Shown: piece by piece, positions 1 to 11,926 of the stretch
How positions within the stretch are numbered: position 1 is the stretch's first letter
How the letters are laid out: each line of letters opens with the position of its first letter
Assembly (NCBI GenBank): GCA_013115135.1
Contig: JABANP010000010.1
Location: 1-64,000 of the forward strand
Source of the DNA: Perkinsus olseni
Taxonomy: Eukaryota > Perkinsozoa > Perkinsida > Perkinsidae
Length of the DNA: 64,000 bases
Reading direction: 5' to 3'
Made by a program: the position numbers and the translations under genes
Notes under the pieces: model-generated
Told to the model about the DNA's origin: nothing
Database searches by the model: none
The model's input: only the letters and a program-made list of their open reading frames with translations

Positions 1-1140
1 AAGGGCCGCTCAACCCGGTGTGTTTTTGGCCTCCTCACGATCGCTAGCTCGTCTATAGCGCAGGAAGAGACACGCGTATGCGTGAGGCATCGTCTGCTAC
101 AATCTCCCCGAATCATGCGCTGCGACAGCCACTCAACGTCGCCGGCCATCGGATACAAGAACAGCTTCTGCAGTGAGGGGCCGCCGTCGGTAAAGCCACA
201 AACGATCTCCGCCCGAGTCGCCCTTGACCACTACTGCTGGCTCCAATTATAACAATAGCAGGTGAAACGAACGTCCCTCACAGCCACCTATCACAACCGT
301 ATTAGGGTTATGACGGTTCTCGTCCATGCAGGAGGCCCATCGGACCCTGAGGAGGAGCCGGACGTGGATATGGGCGCAGACGAAGAGGATGAGCGAGCCA
401 GTAGGGCCTTCGGAGTTCTCCTGGTTTTGCATTTATACCCCATCTTGCTTAGGTCAGCAGCTACTCCCACGGAGCCCCGAGTGAGTGCAGCCTGTCTGTC
501 TCGTAACCAGACGCCGTTGTAGTGTATCGCCGGGGGAGGCTTCGTCTCCACTCATCGATCTCATCGCTGGCAAAAATCGTGCAGAAGGTAGAGTCGAAGA
601 GGAGGTGGTCCGTGGCGCAGACGTACTTGTGTGTTGCAAGGAGCCCCCTGCGGCACAGCAAAGCGGTGACGGGTATGTGCGTGAACGCTTAAGGGAGCGA
701 TGTAGTCACCCGGTAAGCTTGGACGGTACGGTGAGGTGTGGGACACAGCGGGGATGTGCTGATGAAGATGAGGCCTCGGAGGCAAAGGGCATTGGAAGCT
801 TCTCTGCGTAAGGAGGAACACAGCTCGCGAGCGCATGTGTATGCTGCATGGTGCCTTACATGCGAGAAGGCGAGAAAGTGGGTATGTATCGCTCGCGCCG
901 TGCAAATATCGGGTTGGGTTCTTCTCAGGTTCAGACCTTCTACCACGGCCCACATGCGGGCAGTAGGGTCAGTGGGAGTCTCCCCATCCGGTGGTGTACA
1001 GTATTTCCACGCAAACCCAGCTAGAGTGAGGGCACTCTCACTTGGAGGTCTTATTGAGGGAGATTCGAGTAATGCTGAGGAGCGGTCGGACAGAACTCGT
1101 GGTCGTTGGCGAATGTCTTTGAGCCCTGGGATCCACTTCC
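1..1140. other. unresolved region, possible coding exons
   Basis: No gene could be assembled here. Two + strand stretches read like protein. One near 533-670 includes SSPLIDLIAGKNRAEGRV followed by an acidic run. One near 955-1,110 includes GVQYFHANPARVRALSLGG. The acidic stretch PDVDMGADEEDERA near 360-400 could be a third. They may be 5' exons of the helical gene that follows, but no chain of splice sites was convincing. Antisense frames are equally open, so nothing is called as CDS. Confidence 0.3.
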
Positions 1141-1211
1141 TTGTTCGTAACGAGGAGTATGAGGGCAGGTTGCTGTGATGGTTTGTGTCGTCCAAAGGCT
1201 GGGGTATTCAT

Positions 1212-2040
1212 GACCACTCCTTACAGCCAGATTAATGTTTTAGTCGATTATGGCCCGGCATGTCTTCTTGCTGTGCTCAGGTATCCTAAGCTCCTGGATG
1301 CTGTAGTAGAGAGCACTACCCCGAAGATCATAGGAGCCTCGGTCCTTGATGAGCTGAGGCAACGAGGAGCATTGACGGGTGCCACACGTAATCGATAGGT
1401 CCCTGGTTCGATTACTAGTCCGTACAACGACGCTTTTCAAGGTAATCGTACGGACGAGGAGTGCTCCAAGATAGTGGATTACCTTGCGAAGCTGATGGGC
1501 AGTTGGGATGGCCCCCGATTGGTATCTTTGGTTGCTAGTGTACTGGAGGCACTCACGGCTACCAATCAGAAAGTAGTACTAGGCAGGATGGGCTCTCAGT
1601 ATCTCCCTTATGGGGCGTGAAGAGAATTGCTCCGAACTTCGCAGGGCTTGGGATGTGTTCAGCATAGACAATAGCACCACAGTAGCAGCTGTAGTGGACG
1701 CATAGACTTTTTTACTAACAGCCTCAGGGAAGAAGACTGTGCGTGGATCATTCAACCGTTGCAACTCACTGCCCCTACACGCGTTTCCCGAAGAACACGA
1801 CAATCTTGAAACTTTCTAACGTTATTTTTAGGGTATTCCATGAGCACTTGAATTTCCTACCGAATAGTGCATGACCGCGCTTTGGATAATTTCCTCCGTC
1901 CTTAGGTGTTCGCTAGTCCCAGTGACAAGCTGGTGAAGGCGCTGAATCATCTCAACTCTAGCATCGCGGCCGAGATCCTCACCCAGCAGAAGATACTGCC
2001 TTGTGTGGGCCTACTGGAGATGTTCGATCAACAGCTTTGA
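1212..2040 (+). CDS. partial helical protein, unknown function
   Basis: Three + strand segments look like consecutive exons of an alpha-helical protein. About 1,225-1,378 reads QINVLVDYGPACLLAVLRYP and then DELRQRGALTG. About 1,430-1,590 reads DEECSKIVDYLAKLMGSWDG, then VASVLEALTATNQKVV. About 1,907-2,040 reads SDKLVKALNHLNSSIAAEIL and ends LLEMFDQQL plus stop. The leucine spacing suggests an ARM/HEAT- or PCI-type scaffold, but I recognise no family. The 5' end is not defined and may reach into the first kilobase. The last segment could instead belong to the following WD40 gene if the stop at 2,038-2,040 lies in an intron. Confidence 0.35.
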
Positions 2041-2904
2041 AGACCTCTTCTTCTTCCATCACCCTACCACTACGTCATCGTTTCTTTGAGGTGTTATACT
2101 AATATACGGTATACTACTTCAACTACTACTCACCAGCTAGCTTTGTGTTGGAGTAACGACCGATGGGGAGACGGCAATAGATCGAAGGCAATTGACTCAT
2201 TCCGGCGGTGGCGCCTCGGAGGGTCCAATGCGCATGCTAACAACGCAGTGATGGCGCTGTTCTCGATAGTCGCGAGGTTCCTGACTGATCGCGCATGCGG
2301 CCGCCGGATGGAGAGAACTCATCACCTTCGAAGGAGCAGTTGCTTGGATCAGATGTTGTCGTTGTCGTCACACAGCCTCCCCACCATCAATATCCTCCCG
2401 TCGAAGGGTGACCAAGTCCAGACCCGCAATGTTCGGATACAAAGCACTCCTTACAATGTACGGACGATGGGGCGTTGTACCTCTGTCAAGGACCGACGGT
2501 AGTCGCGACCCTCCCTTCTTCGCACTTGCACTGGTAGTTGAAGCGTGGTCGTCCCGATAGAATAATCCATCGGCGGGTGTTGGAGCCCATCAAAATTTTG
2601 GCGGGGGCTTTCTGGTCTTCTTTCAGGTGCGGAACGTTCGAGTACAAGTACGTAATACTCATCACTTTTCGGTAAGATTCTCCATTTGCAAGAGCGAGGG
2701 CCTCCCTATGCAGGCCGTGGATCTGGTCTGAGTGGACAGTATTGAATGATGGACAGCTCTGTTATTCCCCTCTTCCCCGCTGTTTTTCCCTGGAATCGCA
2801 GAAGATAAGCTCCTCCATCTTATCAGGCGCAAGTTTCTGAAGTTGACCTGCTACCCCAGGGAGCCGTCTGCCCCCCAGAGGAGAGGATATTGGACTTCCT
2901 TGGG

Positions 2905-5900
2905 TGAGTTTCGTGGCGCGTGACGGAGCTCACCAAGTCTGTCTTAGGCGAGTCGTACCGCTGATGCTAGAAGAGTTGGATCGTGCCTCATCCGCTGATG
3001 GGGTGGAGTCCCCGGTAGCATCTTTCGTCCGCGTAAAGTCTTTGCTGTGCGCATTTTGAGAGTTGGGCAGGCGGATACCTTCTCGACGGGGGGCGTACCT
3101 GAGCTGGACTATGGGAAAGAGTCTGTAGAAGTAGCCAGGCGGTTCAGCAACTGTATATCGAGGGAAGCCGTGGCTGGAGAGGGCGATGTCAAATGTAAGT
3201 GACGACGGCCTTGTTCAACGTTGAGGGCAATCAGAGCCCGAGGGGTTCAGCTAGGGCGGGACCGTCATTAGTGAGGGGGATGGCGGCATTGGGGTGTCTT
3301 GGAATCTGCTGTGTGTCGCTGACGCGCCCTCAGGCACTTGTGTGTGTTGGTCGGGTAATGGCTTGATTCTGGCTGGAGGAATTGGTCAACCGAACCAGCA
3401 CGGCTGGGGGTCTGGAAGGGATACAGTAATCGATCGGCGGAGCGAAGCAGTGGTTGAACTTATGTTCAGCATCATGTTGTGGTGTGGCGGCCCTTTCGGC
3501 ACGATGTAGCGGACGAATCAACACCACTGGGAGCAGCATTGGGGCCTTCAAGAGAGTTTGAGATATTTGGCAGTGTAGCATACTGGGGCTGGCTTCCTTA
3601 TTGAAGCATACATCCTTACCAACAGCAGACCTGCGGCACTCTGAGGGTCTAGGGGTTCGCTATAGAACTGATCGAGCGAATCTCGAACACTTTCATCATG
3701 GCGAGCAATGACACTTTCATTAGAGTGAGCAACCGACAGCTGCAGTACGGCTCACGAGCTCGTTTCACTGCGGGGCTACTGCAGTTGTTAAAATCTCTTC
3801 CGGAGCATCTTATGGCGATGGGTATGGCCACCTATCAGGCGACCTCAGTAGCGTTCCATCCGCGCCGACCCTCTGTAGTGGCTGCTGGTACTAACTATGG
3901 GCAGATATACGTGTGGGACCTGGACCGGTAGTAGTACGTCGTGTGAAGGATACTTGTTCCCTTGGTCGGGGCTATCAGGTGCGGCGATGGCAGGCGAGAC
4001 CAGCAGGGGGAGAGAGGGAATACCGACGCCATTTCGGATGCTTTGGTAAATCTGCAAAGTTTTGTTCGGCCGTCTGCAGCTACTGAAAAGCTCCCGAAAA
4101 AGTCAAAGTCCCGTGCCGCAGATGGCCGACGATGATAGAGAATCGTTGTTCCCGTGTGCAGTGATGCTTAACTTACTGATTCGTATAGCCGTATGCTGAC
4201 CGTGGTTTCAGGTTTTCCGCACCATTGCTGACCAACAGTACGGTCACGGGGAGGGGGTCTACAGTCTACAGTGGATACCTCGGCGCCTAGACGCCCAGGG
4301 GTAGTACTCTTCCTCACACTGGCTTGGTGCGGCCGGTGTGACACCGGCATCGTACTAGCTGGGCCATGAATAGGGGTAGGTCTGCTCTCGCAGGGTATCA
4401 GACTCGGAGATGCTCCTCTGTGCGTCGAGTACGGACGGCAAGTGCCTGCTATGGGACCCTTTCATCCGGGAAACTGGTCTTTCTCGGCCTGCACCTCTCA
4501 CAGGGTTTACGATACCGAGGAAAAAGGCGAACAAGTGGCTGAATCGGGACAGCATGTTAGAAGGTAGGCCGACGGTCAGGTGAGGGGCTTGAGGTGTTGT
4601 GAACGCGCTCACTATGACGGTGGGGATAGGATCAGGGGTGAGAGAGCCACGGGTCTTCAGGATGCCGCAGCATGGGCGCACCTGTTGCTGATAATGCAGC
4701 TGTGACGCATTGTATACTTGGTGGAGAGGCTGGGAGTGTGGCCAGTAGGTGTCGGGTGCCGGGATCGAACCTGGGACCGCTGCTACAGGGATCCCTCTGA
4801 GGCTGAGTGACGTGCTTTCGGGAGAGCAGTTGCATATAAGCTCAACGTAAGAGTCCCTGTTCAGGATCATCCTGATACTGCCAGTTAGGTGTACGTGGAA
4901 AAGCGATGCTCTGAGTGTATTGCGAGGGGTGCCAGAGGAGGCTCGACAGAAGCTGATCATGCATGTTGAGGCTTACTGTGCGGTGCAAGGCATCAACCAG
5001 GTCACGACGGAGATCCTCTACGGGTGGGTTCAACTCACTCGGCTGCTACTTTGACTAATAGGGCGAGTCTGCCGTTGGGGGAGGGGTGTACTGGGGCAGG
5101 GAGTCTCTCGCGCGAGAAAGCGCCGATGCTGTGGAGACGGTTGAGTGGAGACGCTAAGGCGAATCTGACTGATTGTTCATGTCATTTATAACGGAGGATA
5201 GTGTCGGACGAGGAATCGTTGGAAGGTCTTATCTTGAACGTGATGCCCATCCGTGCGGAGTGGAAGCCCACTATTATTGAGAAGTAGGTTCTTTCAGGTC
5301 CCAGCCACCATGCTCTCTCGTCTATCCACCGCCAGCCAAGTCGGCCACTTGTCAAGGCCACACACCATCTACGCCCGTCACGACAGTAGCATTCTCACCA
5401 TTCATATCAAGGGCCTACGCTACTGGGGGAGCTGACGGCAAGGTTATGATCTTCAACGTGGGTACGGTAGCCCGCTCAGTCATGGACTCCCTGTGATCTA
5501 CGCTGAGGTCTTCCTTTCCGTCGTCAGTGGGGCGGGGGATGTCCAACACGTTACGCCCATCTCTGATGCATGTCTTAGGGTGTGGTCGGCACGGCGGTAC
5601 TGACGCTGTGGCCATCCATCGAGGTTTCGGCAGAGGACAGTCCAGCCGTCACTGCACTCAGCTGGTCCCGCAGCCGTCCAGCTGTTCTCGGGGTGGCTCT
5701 CGTCACCAGTCGTAGTGGCACTGGTGGGGTGGTCTTCTATGACCTCTCGAGACCCGGTCCTCGAGTACCGATGGTGAGCATAGCGATGGATGGAGGCTGC
5801 GTAGCATTGTCGAGTAACCCGACCCAAAGGCAGCTGTGGGCGGCTGTTAATGGTAAAGGGGAAGCCCAGATGCTCCGAGTTGGATTCGGGTAATGGAACC

Positions 5901-6012
5901 ACGCGTTGCTTCATTATCATGCCTCTCCTGTAGGTTGAGCGATCGTCTAACAGGCGAAGAGAGCGCCTTGAAGAGGCTCCTGGAAGCGCCGCTGTCGAGC
6001 AGGCTCCGATGA
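2905..6012 (+). CDS. WD40 protein resembling dynein-2 intermediate chain
   Basis: This is an intron-rich gene encoding a WD40 beta-propeller of the dynein intermediate chain type (WDR34/WDR60-like), which would act in retrograde intraflagellar transport. Blades read in order: VSWNLLCVADAPSGTCVCWS near 3,290 (compare the VSWN..G..LA blade opening of dynein intermediate chains); TSVAFHPRRPSVVAAGTNYG then QIYVWDLDR at 3,840-3,930 (close to the family's AFHP..P..IAGG..G.V..WDL); STDGKCLLWDPFIRETG near 4,420; AYATGGADGKVMIFN near 5,410; and a long exon at 5,582-5,893 with VTALSWSRSRPAVLGVALV. A final short exon joins by GT-AG and ends at 6,010-6,012 (EESALKRLLEAPLSSRLR). The N-terminal part between 2.9 and 3.3 kb is uncertain. 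The family call rests on blade wording only; another WD40 scaffold is possible. Confidence 0.5.
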
Positions 6013-6584
6013 CACCGCATGGCACGTCGTTCGTCATGTGCACTATGGCTGTTGTGTTATGGTCCTCGCGGAAGTGGCTGTCGTGATATTTGGTACGGAA
6101 ATTGGCGGAGCCAGTCCCTCGTTGGGAATCTCCTGACTACAAGCGAAGGTGTTCCCGGTACTCAGTCCTTTTCGAGTGTTACTTGCATGCCTCTATCGTC
6201 AACGTCGTGGAAACGGACAGCACCGTTTCATCCGGATGTGGTGGAGGCAGACTTGGTGTATCAAGAGAGATTGGCTGTTGGTAGTAGAGAGGAAGGCTGC
6301 CGCTTCCCTGCTTAAATGTGCTTGCTGAGGGCCACGACTAGCGCATGTTACTGAATGAGTTTTGCGGAGCTTGATATCTGATCTGGGAGATCGCTGCAAC
6401 GAGAGGGAAGCCAGCAGTGGGTGGCAACTCGTCCCTCTGCAACGAGTGGGTGCTGCTTCGAGAATGGTAGAGCACGCGCTGAGCATCACGTCTGCCGATG
6501 AGCTTGTCAGCAGGAGCAGTTATAGTGCCCGAGGGGCATCTATTTCTAACTAAGGCAGGAATAGCGTCTAGAATAGAGAGAACA
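6013..6584. other. intergenic, no gene seen
   Basis: This lies between the stop of the WD40 gene and the first ATG used for DPH7. Several short open frames exist on both strands, but none reads like protein or chains through splice sites. It presumably holds the 3' end of one gene and the promoter of the next. Confidence 0.4.
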
Positions 6585-8869
6585 ATGTCATTGTTGTTAT
6601 CGAGTATCGGCAGTAGCCCCCAACACTACTCCGCACACTTCCACCCTGTACCGTGTGGCTGAGGACACTTTCAATCCATCCATAGGTGTTATGAACTTCA
6701 CAGTGAGTATATTGAGTAGCGTTGCCGCGATATTGTATCAACCTTATCGTAAATACTTACAGGATGCTCCGCTTTTGGGTATATTGCACCTTTCGGTATC
6801 TGAGGTTGAAGGATGATTGCACAGGAGTTCTCGGCGTTGCTGGATCCGAAGGAACCTTCGTAGATCTTTAAGGAAAGCGGACAAAACCTACCATCTTTCC
6901 TATCGGCGGCACGCACTGTTCGGATGATATGAATGTCAAAATAGGATAGTCTTAAATTCAATATACCACAACAAAGGCAAATACGGCGTAACGCAAATGT
7001 ATACCGTCGTGATGGTCTGATCGCTGTAGGTATGTATGAGTTCGATGAGGCGACTGGTGCTCGAGAAGGAGGTCTGATGATACTTGATTCCGCCGACGGC
7101 ACGGTCTTGTCGGAGATGACGGGAACAGATTGCACTGGTGTACGCCTCTTTACGCCGAGTCGCTCCTCCGTGACTCCACCCTAGGTACTGGACGTACGGT
7201 GGACAGGCTCAACGTCGCTAGCAGCCTGTACCGCAGAAGGAGGGCTTGAGTTGTAAGAGAGGGCATTTGTGGTCAACGTGTGCACGCGTGCAGAGTAGCG
7301 CATACCGCTCGTCGTTGAAATCAGTTTTACCGTAGCGAAGGATGGACGGAAGGTTGAGTGCACCTCGAAGATTCCAGTGTTCGACGGTGAAGGCCCTAAG
7401 GCTGTGGCTATCGGGCTGGACGTCTCTGAAGGTAACCACGGTGAGGCCCCATCCTTCGTCAGTTCATTCAACCAGCTTCATCCCCGTTGTACTTTGTCAA
7501 CTCTATACCGAAAGCCCGCGAAGCAGTAAACCTGCTGAAGAAAACAAAACTTGCTTAGTTCTGACCCGATTCGACGATCCTATGGGGTCTAGCTACCTTC
7601 TATCAACATCGATCTAAATCCCACTAGCTCTATGGAGTCTAGCTCCCTTGCCATCGCGCGCTGGTCTGATTACCTCATTTCCGCTATGAGCTGAGGATGA
7701 GGTGGGATAATCAGTAGTGTAAGGTGTGGTACGAAGAAAGGGCGTTCTAGTGCGCCGTGCGATGATTAGTCTCATATAGAGAACTTGTTGTCGCAGGTGG
7801 CCGTAGGATAGCATCCATGGCGACAGGAGGAGAGGTGGCACTGGTGGACGGCTGTAAGGGGAAGGTGCTGCATAGTTGGCAAGCTCATGACCCTAAGATG
7901 GAGTCTTGGACCTGTAGGCTGATAGTGGGCTGAAGCAGCCTGCTGGTCTCGTTATCCCGTCGATCAGGTTGCATGTCCCCCGACGGAAGCTTGCTAGCCA
8001 CTGGTGGCGATGACTGTCGCATGAAGCTGTGGGATGTGAGGACACCAAACACCGACAGACCGGTACTGTGGGGGTTCAATCTGACCAGTGGCACGCAGGT
8101 GCCTCCTGAATCGTCGCTCTTCATCCACCTTGACCTACATATTCTTACTGTGCTGTTCACGCTTCAGGTGCTGTCAGACCGTCGAGAACATGAGGCTGGT
8201 ATCACCGCCTACTTGTTCGTTGAAGACGGGCGCAGGATACTCACCGGCAGCTACGATGAAAACGTGATAAGGGAAGATTGCGGTATTGGTATCATGACTC
8301 TTTCTATAGTCACTAACTATTCTGCTTCAAGACCGTCATTCGGTCAGCATATCGATCTTCTAGTGGGTGACGTGACTTTGCCGCCCACCACGCCCTGTGC
8401 TCCTCCGTTTGGTCCCACGATCCTCGTCCGTAGGTGCGCGTCTGGGACCTGAGGTACGGTATAGCTGACTCCGCGTGTGATGCTACTGCCATGCAATGCG
8501 TAGTGAGGCAAGCAGCGGTACGCGGGGCTCGGGCCGGGTTTATGGCGCGCAGTAACGTCTTCAGATCGGCGGCGTTTGGAGGATGAAGCGTTCCCTCACT
8601 GGGAAGGACCTCCTCATCGCTGGCTGCTATGGTGGCTGCGAGGTCTGGCGTCTCGAGGACCTGCTGGAGGGGAGAGAGGCTGAACGAATAGGAGAGTAGG
8701 CAACCACGCTAGCTGTCGAGGCTCGGCGTTGGCATGGTCTGGTGTCAGGTACACTGGTCATGACAGTATGGCATACGGCATCACCTCTGCTTCCAGGGAT
8801 GGTGGTGTAGTCAGCTGCTCCTTCTACGATAATGCTGTGCACCGTTGGAGATACTCGATAGATAAGTAG
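6585..8869 (+). CDS. DPH7: diphthine methyltransferase (DPH7, WD40)
   Basis: DPH7 (WDR85) removes the methyl ester from methylated diphthine on elongation factor 2, allowing the last amidation step of diphthamide synthesis in the cytosol. The exon series follows the DPH7 order: LYRVAEDTFNPSIGVMNF (about 6,640-6,703), LIAVGMYEFDEATGAREGG (7,020), VLDVRWTGSTSLAACTAEGG (7,186), AVAIGLDVSEG (7,395), KVLHSWQAHDPKMESW (7,860; compare the family's WQAH..E.W), DGSLLATGGDDCRMKLWDVR (7,980), GRRILTGSYDENV then RVWDLRYG (8,230-8,457; the family's diagnostic TGSYDE), GGVWRMK (8,570), DLLIAGCYGGCEVWRLEDLL (8,610), and a last exon with HDSMAYGIT ending DNAVHRWRYSIDK plus stop at 8,867-8,869. The start is the first ATG in a suitable position and is not certain. 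There are about nine exons with short introns. Confidence 0.85.
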
Positions 8870-8896
8870 AGCTTTCCCGATTCACTACGTTGCCTT

Positions 8897-10229
8897 ATGG
8901 CCAGTGATTTGCCATCTAATTCCGCCCTACGTGACGAAGCGGTCGCTGGTGTTCAGTTCTGGTGGTATCATGCCCGGCAGCGCGTAGGGGTTCCTCTGAA
9001 AAACAAAACGCCACGAGCTCCTCTCAAGTGCGCCTCTTCTCGGCCAAAGACGGGTTTTCCATTGCTGTGTGAAGCTCGCAGTAGTGGCATCCTGCGTACT
9101 TGACGGCAAGAGTGGGGATACAGTTGACTTTTGATGGCCTCGTTCTCCTGGCCGACTGTGTTGATCCTTTTCCGAATCTACAAAGTCTAACTCGACGGAG
9201 CGATTGCAGTGATGTCATCTTTGGGACGAAAGACTGCTTGGAATGATGACGATGATGAGGAGGAGGAAGAAGGAGAGGAGGAAGAGAGCAACAACCTGTC
9301 CTCCTCTAGCGGCCCTGTGTAGGTGGAACTCTGACCTGTTTCGGCATGGGTCATCCGCCTTGACCGTTATCGATTTCCAGGTCGCCACCACGAATCACCG
9401 GTGTAGTGATCCGGTCTCGAAGCTCCTCGACTGCCGGGGCTGGTCAGGCGATGAGGAGCACGCGCATTGGTAGCATTTTGGAACTACCCTTCGAGATGTT
9501 GCAGGGCCCTCTGTCGTAAGTCTCCCCTCTATCGTCGATTTGGTGATGTTATGGTATGATGTGCTCAACCTACCTATTCTGACAGACAGATCTTCTCTCC
9601 GATGAGTCGGTCGTGTTGTAGGAAGGTCTCTGTAGTTGGTATGTCGGCGGCTAGGCAGGGGGTCTACAACGCGCCGTGATCATCGAGGGCTCGGTAGAAT
9701 CTGCTCGGTCAGGTTCCTCGACATTCCCTCTCTGGAGAAAGTCAGCACAGTGTGCACGGCCTTCTATTCAGCGTCGAGGCAGAGTTCAGTGTGGATGCGG
9801 TATTCGAGTACGATTCGTGAAAGGAGTGGTATAAGGCATCGCGTCATCCTCGTCAGAGACTGAGGACCCAATCGAGGGTCGTCAGTTGTGCATGTATCGC
9901 AGTGGCGTACGCTTCGATGGCATCTACATATCGAAGTGCCAGTACACGAGGCGCATCCAGGAAGGAGCTTCCTTGACCGACAATCGGAGGCGGTTAGTCG
10001 TTACCTATTACCGGTTATTGAGGTACAGCGTCGCGCATCATCATCACGGGTATCGAGGATCAGCTAGGGGCTCCTCAGGTTCCTTCCTTCTGGCAAACTG
10101 CTTATGCTCCGTTGTGAGCCCGACCAGATCCCTACTCTCTCCCAGCTTCAATCGAAGCATTCAAATTCGTAACGAGGGCGCTTGGTTCTCTGTCCTTGGG
10201 TTCCCGCGCCCCATCGAGCTGTGTGGCTG
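8897..10229 (+). CDS. F-box protein, FBXO9-like
   Basis: F-box proteins are substrate adaptors of SCF ubiquitin ligases. The evidence is a chain of exons. An acidic linker lies near 9,222-9,328 (WNDDDDEEEEEGEEEE). An F-box is split by an intron: LELPFEMLQ near 9,480, then IFSPMSRSCCRKVSVVG near 9,595-9,645, matching the LP.E.L..IFS.....LRK.S.V consensus. The C-terminal FBXO9/Hrt3 signature is at 9,895-10,040: GVRFDGIYISKCQYTRR, then VVTYYRLLRYS, very close to FBXO9's RFDGVY..K..Y.R and YYRY.RF. The frame then runs to a stop near 10,229. The N-terminal exon beginning MASDLPSNSALRDEA only 28 bp after the DPH7 stop is tentative. FBXO9 proteins usually carry an N-terminal TPR-like region, which I could not read clearly here. 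Confidence 0.6.
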
Positions 10230-10329
10230 ACTGTGTGGCAGTGTGTCAGAAAGCGAATCGTCGACTCGAGTGGCTCCAACTACGGTGACATCATTTCCTA
10301 ATAGTGTTTCCTGGTGCTCAGAGGCCTAC

Positions 10330-11371
10330 CGGACGCTGTGATGAGGAATTTGGAGATAGCAAAAGCAGCGAACAAGCCTGTGAAGGCCGCCATAGACGTA
10401 GGCCAGGTCGTCCCCTGGGCTAGCACCAGGGCCCATCGTCCAGCATGAAAATAGTTCCGCTTTTGTGGGCAGTTGCTGCGTGACTATGACCCTGATCGTG
10501 GATTCATCGGAGTGACCTCGAGTAAGCAGCAGAAGATCATCGAGAGTGTCGCAGAGTGCAAGTGGAATTACCCCGATGGTGATAAGGTGAGCTGCGGCAG
10601 GCTACTGCGTCGCCCCTGTTCAGCATGGTTTGACCGGATATCAGCAATCAGGCGAAAGATCGCGGGCTCTCGGACTCTTTGCGACAGGCCCGGAAAGAAA
10701 GTCGCTTCCGGAATTTTCACTACCCTAGTCACTGTGTGGTTCCTGCCTTCAGATTGTGGTGGAGGTCTCGTTTACTGATGGTGATGAGCGATGGGCCGGT
10801 GCATTGGGTGTAGAATCAGCCAAGACGAGGCCGGGGTACAGACTTAAATGGCAAAGGTATGTAGTTTGTCTCTCGTGCCCTTCCACCCAGCCTCCTGCTC
10901 CCTTCAGCTACCGTTACTGGTCCCGCCGCGCTCTGGCTGAGCGGCTGGCTGACGAGCGCACCGTCCGCCGGGAGCTCCTGCTTGCCCAGCTACGAAGAGT
11001 TAATGCAAGAAGTGGTGAGCAACCCTCGGGGGAGGGCCCGTCCCAACAGCACGTCTTTGCCACCTTTCGGAAGCGCGTGGCGATACATCCGGCGATACCG
11101 TCTTGTCGTAGCGAAGTGACTCTTGCCTTGTAGATGGTAACATTGTTTTGGCGGATGTGCTCCGAGATCTCGAGCAGATGGATGATCTCCCGGAAGAGGA
11201 CAACTCCGTACTCGACGATCTCAGTAGGCTAGCTTCGCTCCGCCCGTTTTTTGATACTCTTGGATCGCAGGTCCGCCGCCCGACTTGGTTGAGGAGATTA
11301 AGCTGCCGAACCGCGAGCACTTCCCTCCCTTCCGGTTCAAGATGTTCAAGCAGCTGTCACACTTGTTCTGA
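10330..11371 (+). CDS. hypothetical protein
   Basis: I do not recognise this protein. Exon-like segments on + are LPDAVMRNLEIAKAANKPVK (about 10,328), LLRDYDPDRGFIGVTSSKQQ with AECKWNYPDGDKV (10,475-10,590), VEVSFTDGDERWAGALGVES (10,757), an Arg-rich helix RRALAERLADERTVRRELLL (10,925), DVLRDLEQMDDLPEEDNSVL with DDLSRLASLRPFFDTLG (11,150-11,268), and an ending IKLPNREHFPPFRFKMFK followed by QLSHLF and a stop at 11,369-11,371. The last two segments are in different frames with no room for an intron; one missing C near 11,280 would join them. It might alternatively be the 3' part of the preceding F-box gene. Confidence 0.45.
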
Positions 11372-11926
11372 AAAATAACTTTTCTCAGCCTTTTCTGTAA
11401 CAACAATTCTCACCCTTTCGCGTTTCGTGTTAAGTTGGTATTCACGGGAGCTCAGTGTGGATGACATTAATGAGCGCCTACCGAACGGTCAAGACCTTCA
11501 TAACGATAGGTTGATAGTGCTTATCGCCTTGTCAATAGTTAGCCTCGTATCCCCTTCCTTGTGAACTTCACGTCCGACAGCCGAGGTCAGCTGCGGGACT
11601 TTATTTATGAGGTTGTTCGTGAATTTGTCCCGGCATGTGTGTGTGAGTTAGTAGTCCAACGCTTACGGTTCCGGCTTAGTTAGACTCTTGCCAATGTGCA
11701 CAGTTGGAGACTTCCTGTAGCATTGACATGCAGTGACAGATTGTCAATAAGCTATTCTCAGGGTTATATTCAACCAGAGAGGCTTCCTTTCCTCGACCCA
11801 GTGCACGACAGACGAAATTTTGGCGCAAGTAGGATAGCCCTAGGCAGGTGTCTCGGATTCGTGACCAGTCGGACTGGAGTCCAGTGGAGTCATCCCTCTT
11901 CAGGCTTGTTTCTTGCGCCCTGCTTT
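11372..11926. other. intergenic, no gene seen
   Basis: This is AT-richer sequence between the unknown gene and the Arg-rich gene. An open frame from 11,696 is continuous with the Arg-rich protein, but its first 77 codons do not look like protein. I place the likely start at 11,927. A 5' UTR or a non-coding first exon probably lies here. Confidence 0.4.

Noticed and set aside
1390..1430. Second T-loop-like string (GGTTCGATTACTAG)
   Set aside because: No matching acceptor or anticodon stem could be drawn.
4735..4850. tRNA-like sequence on the - strand (GGTTCGATCCCGGCACC)
   Set aside because: The T-loop-like string is present, but the T stem mispairs at two of five positions, no A box or D arm precedes it at the right distance, and it lies within the WD40 gene region.
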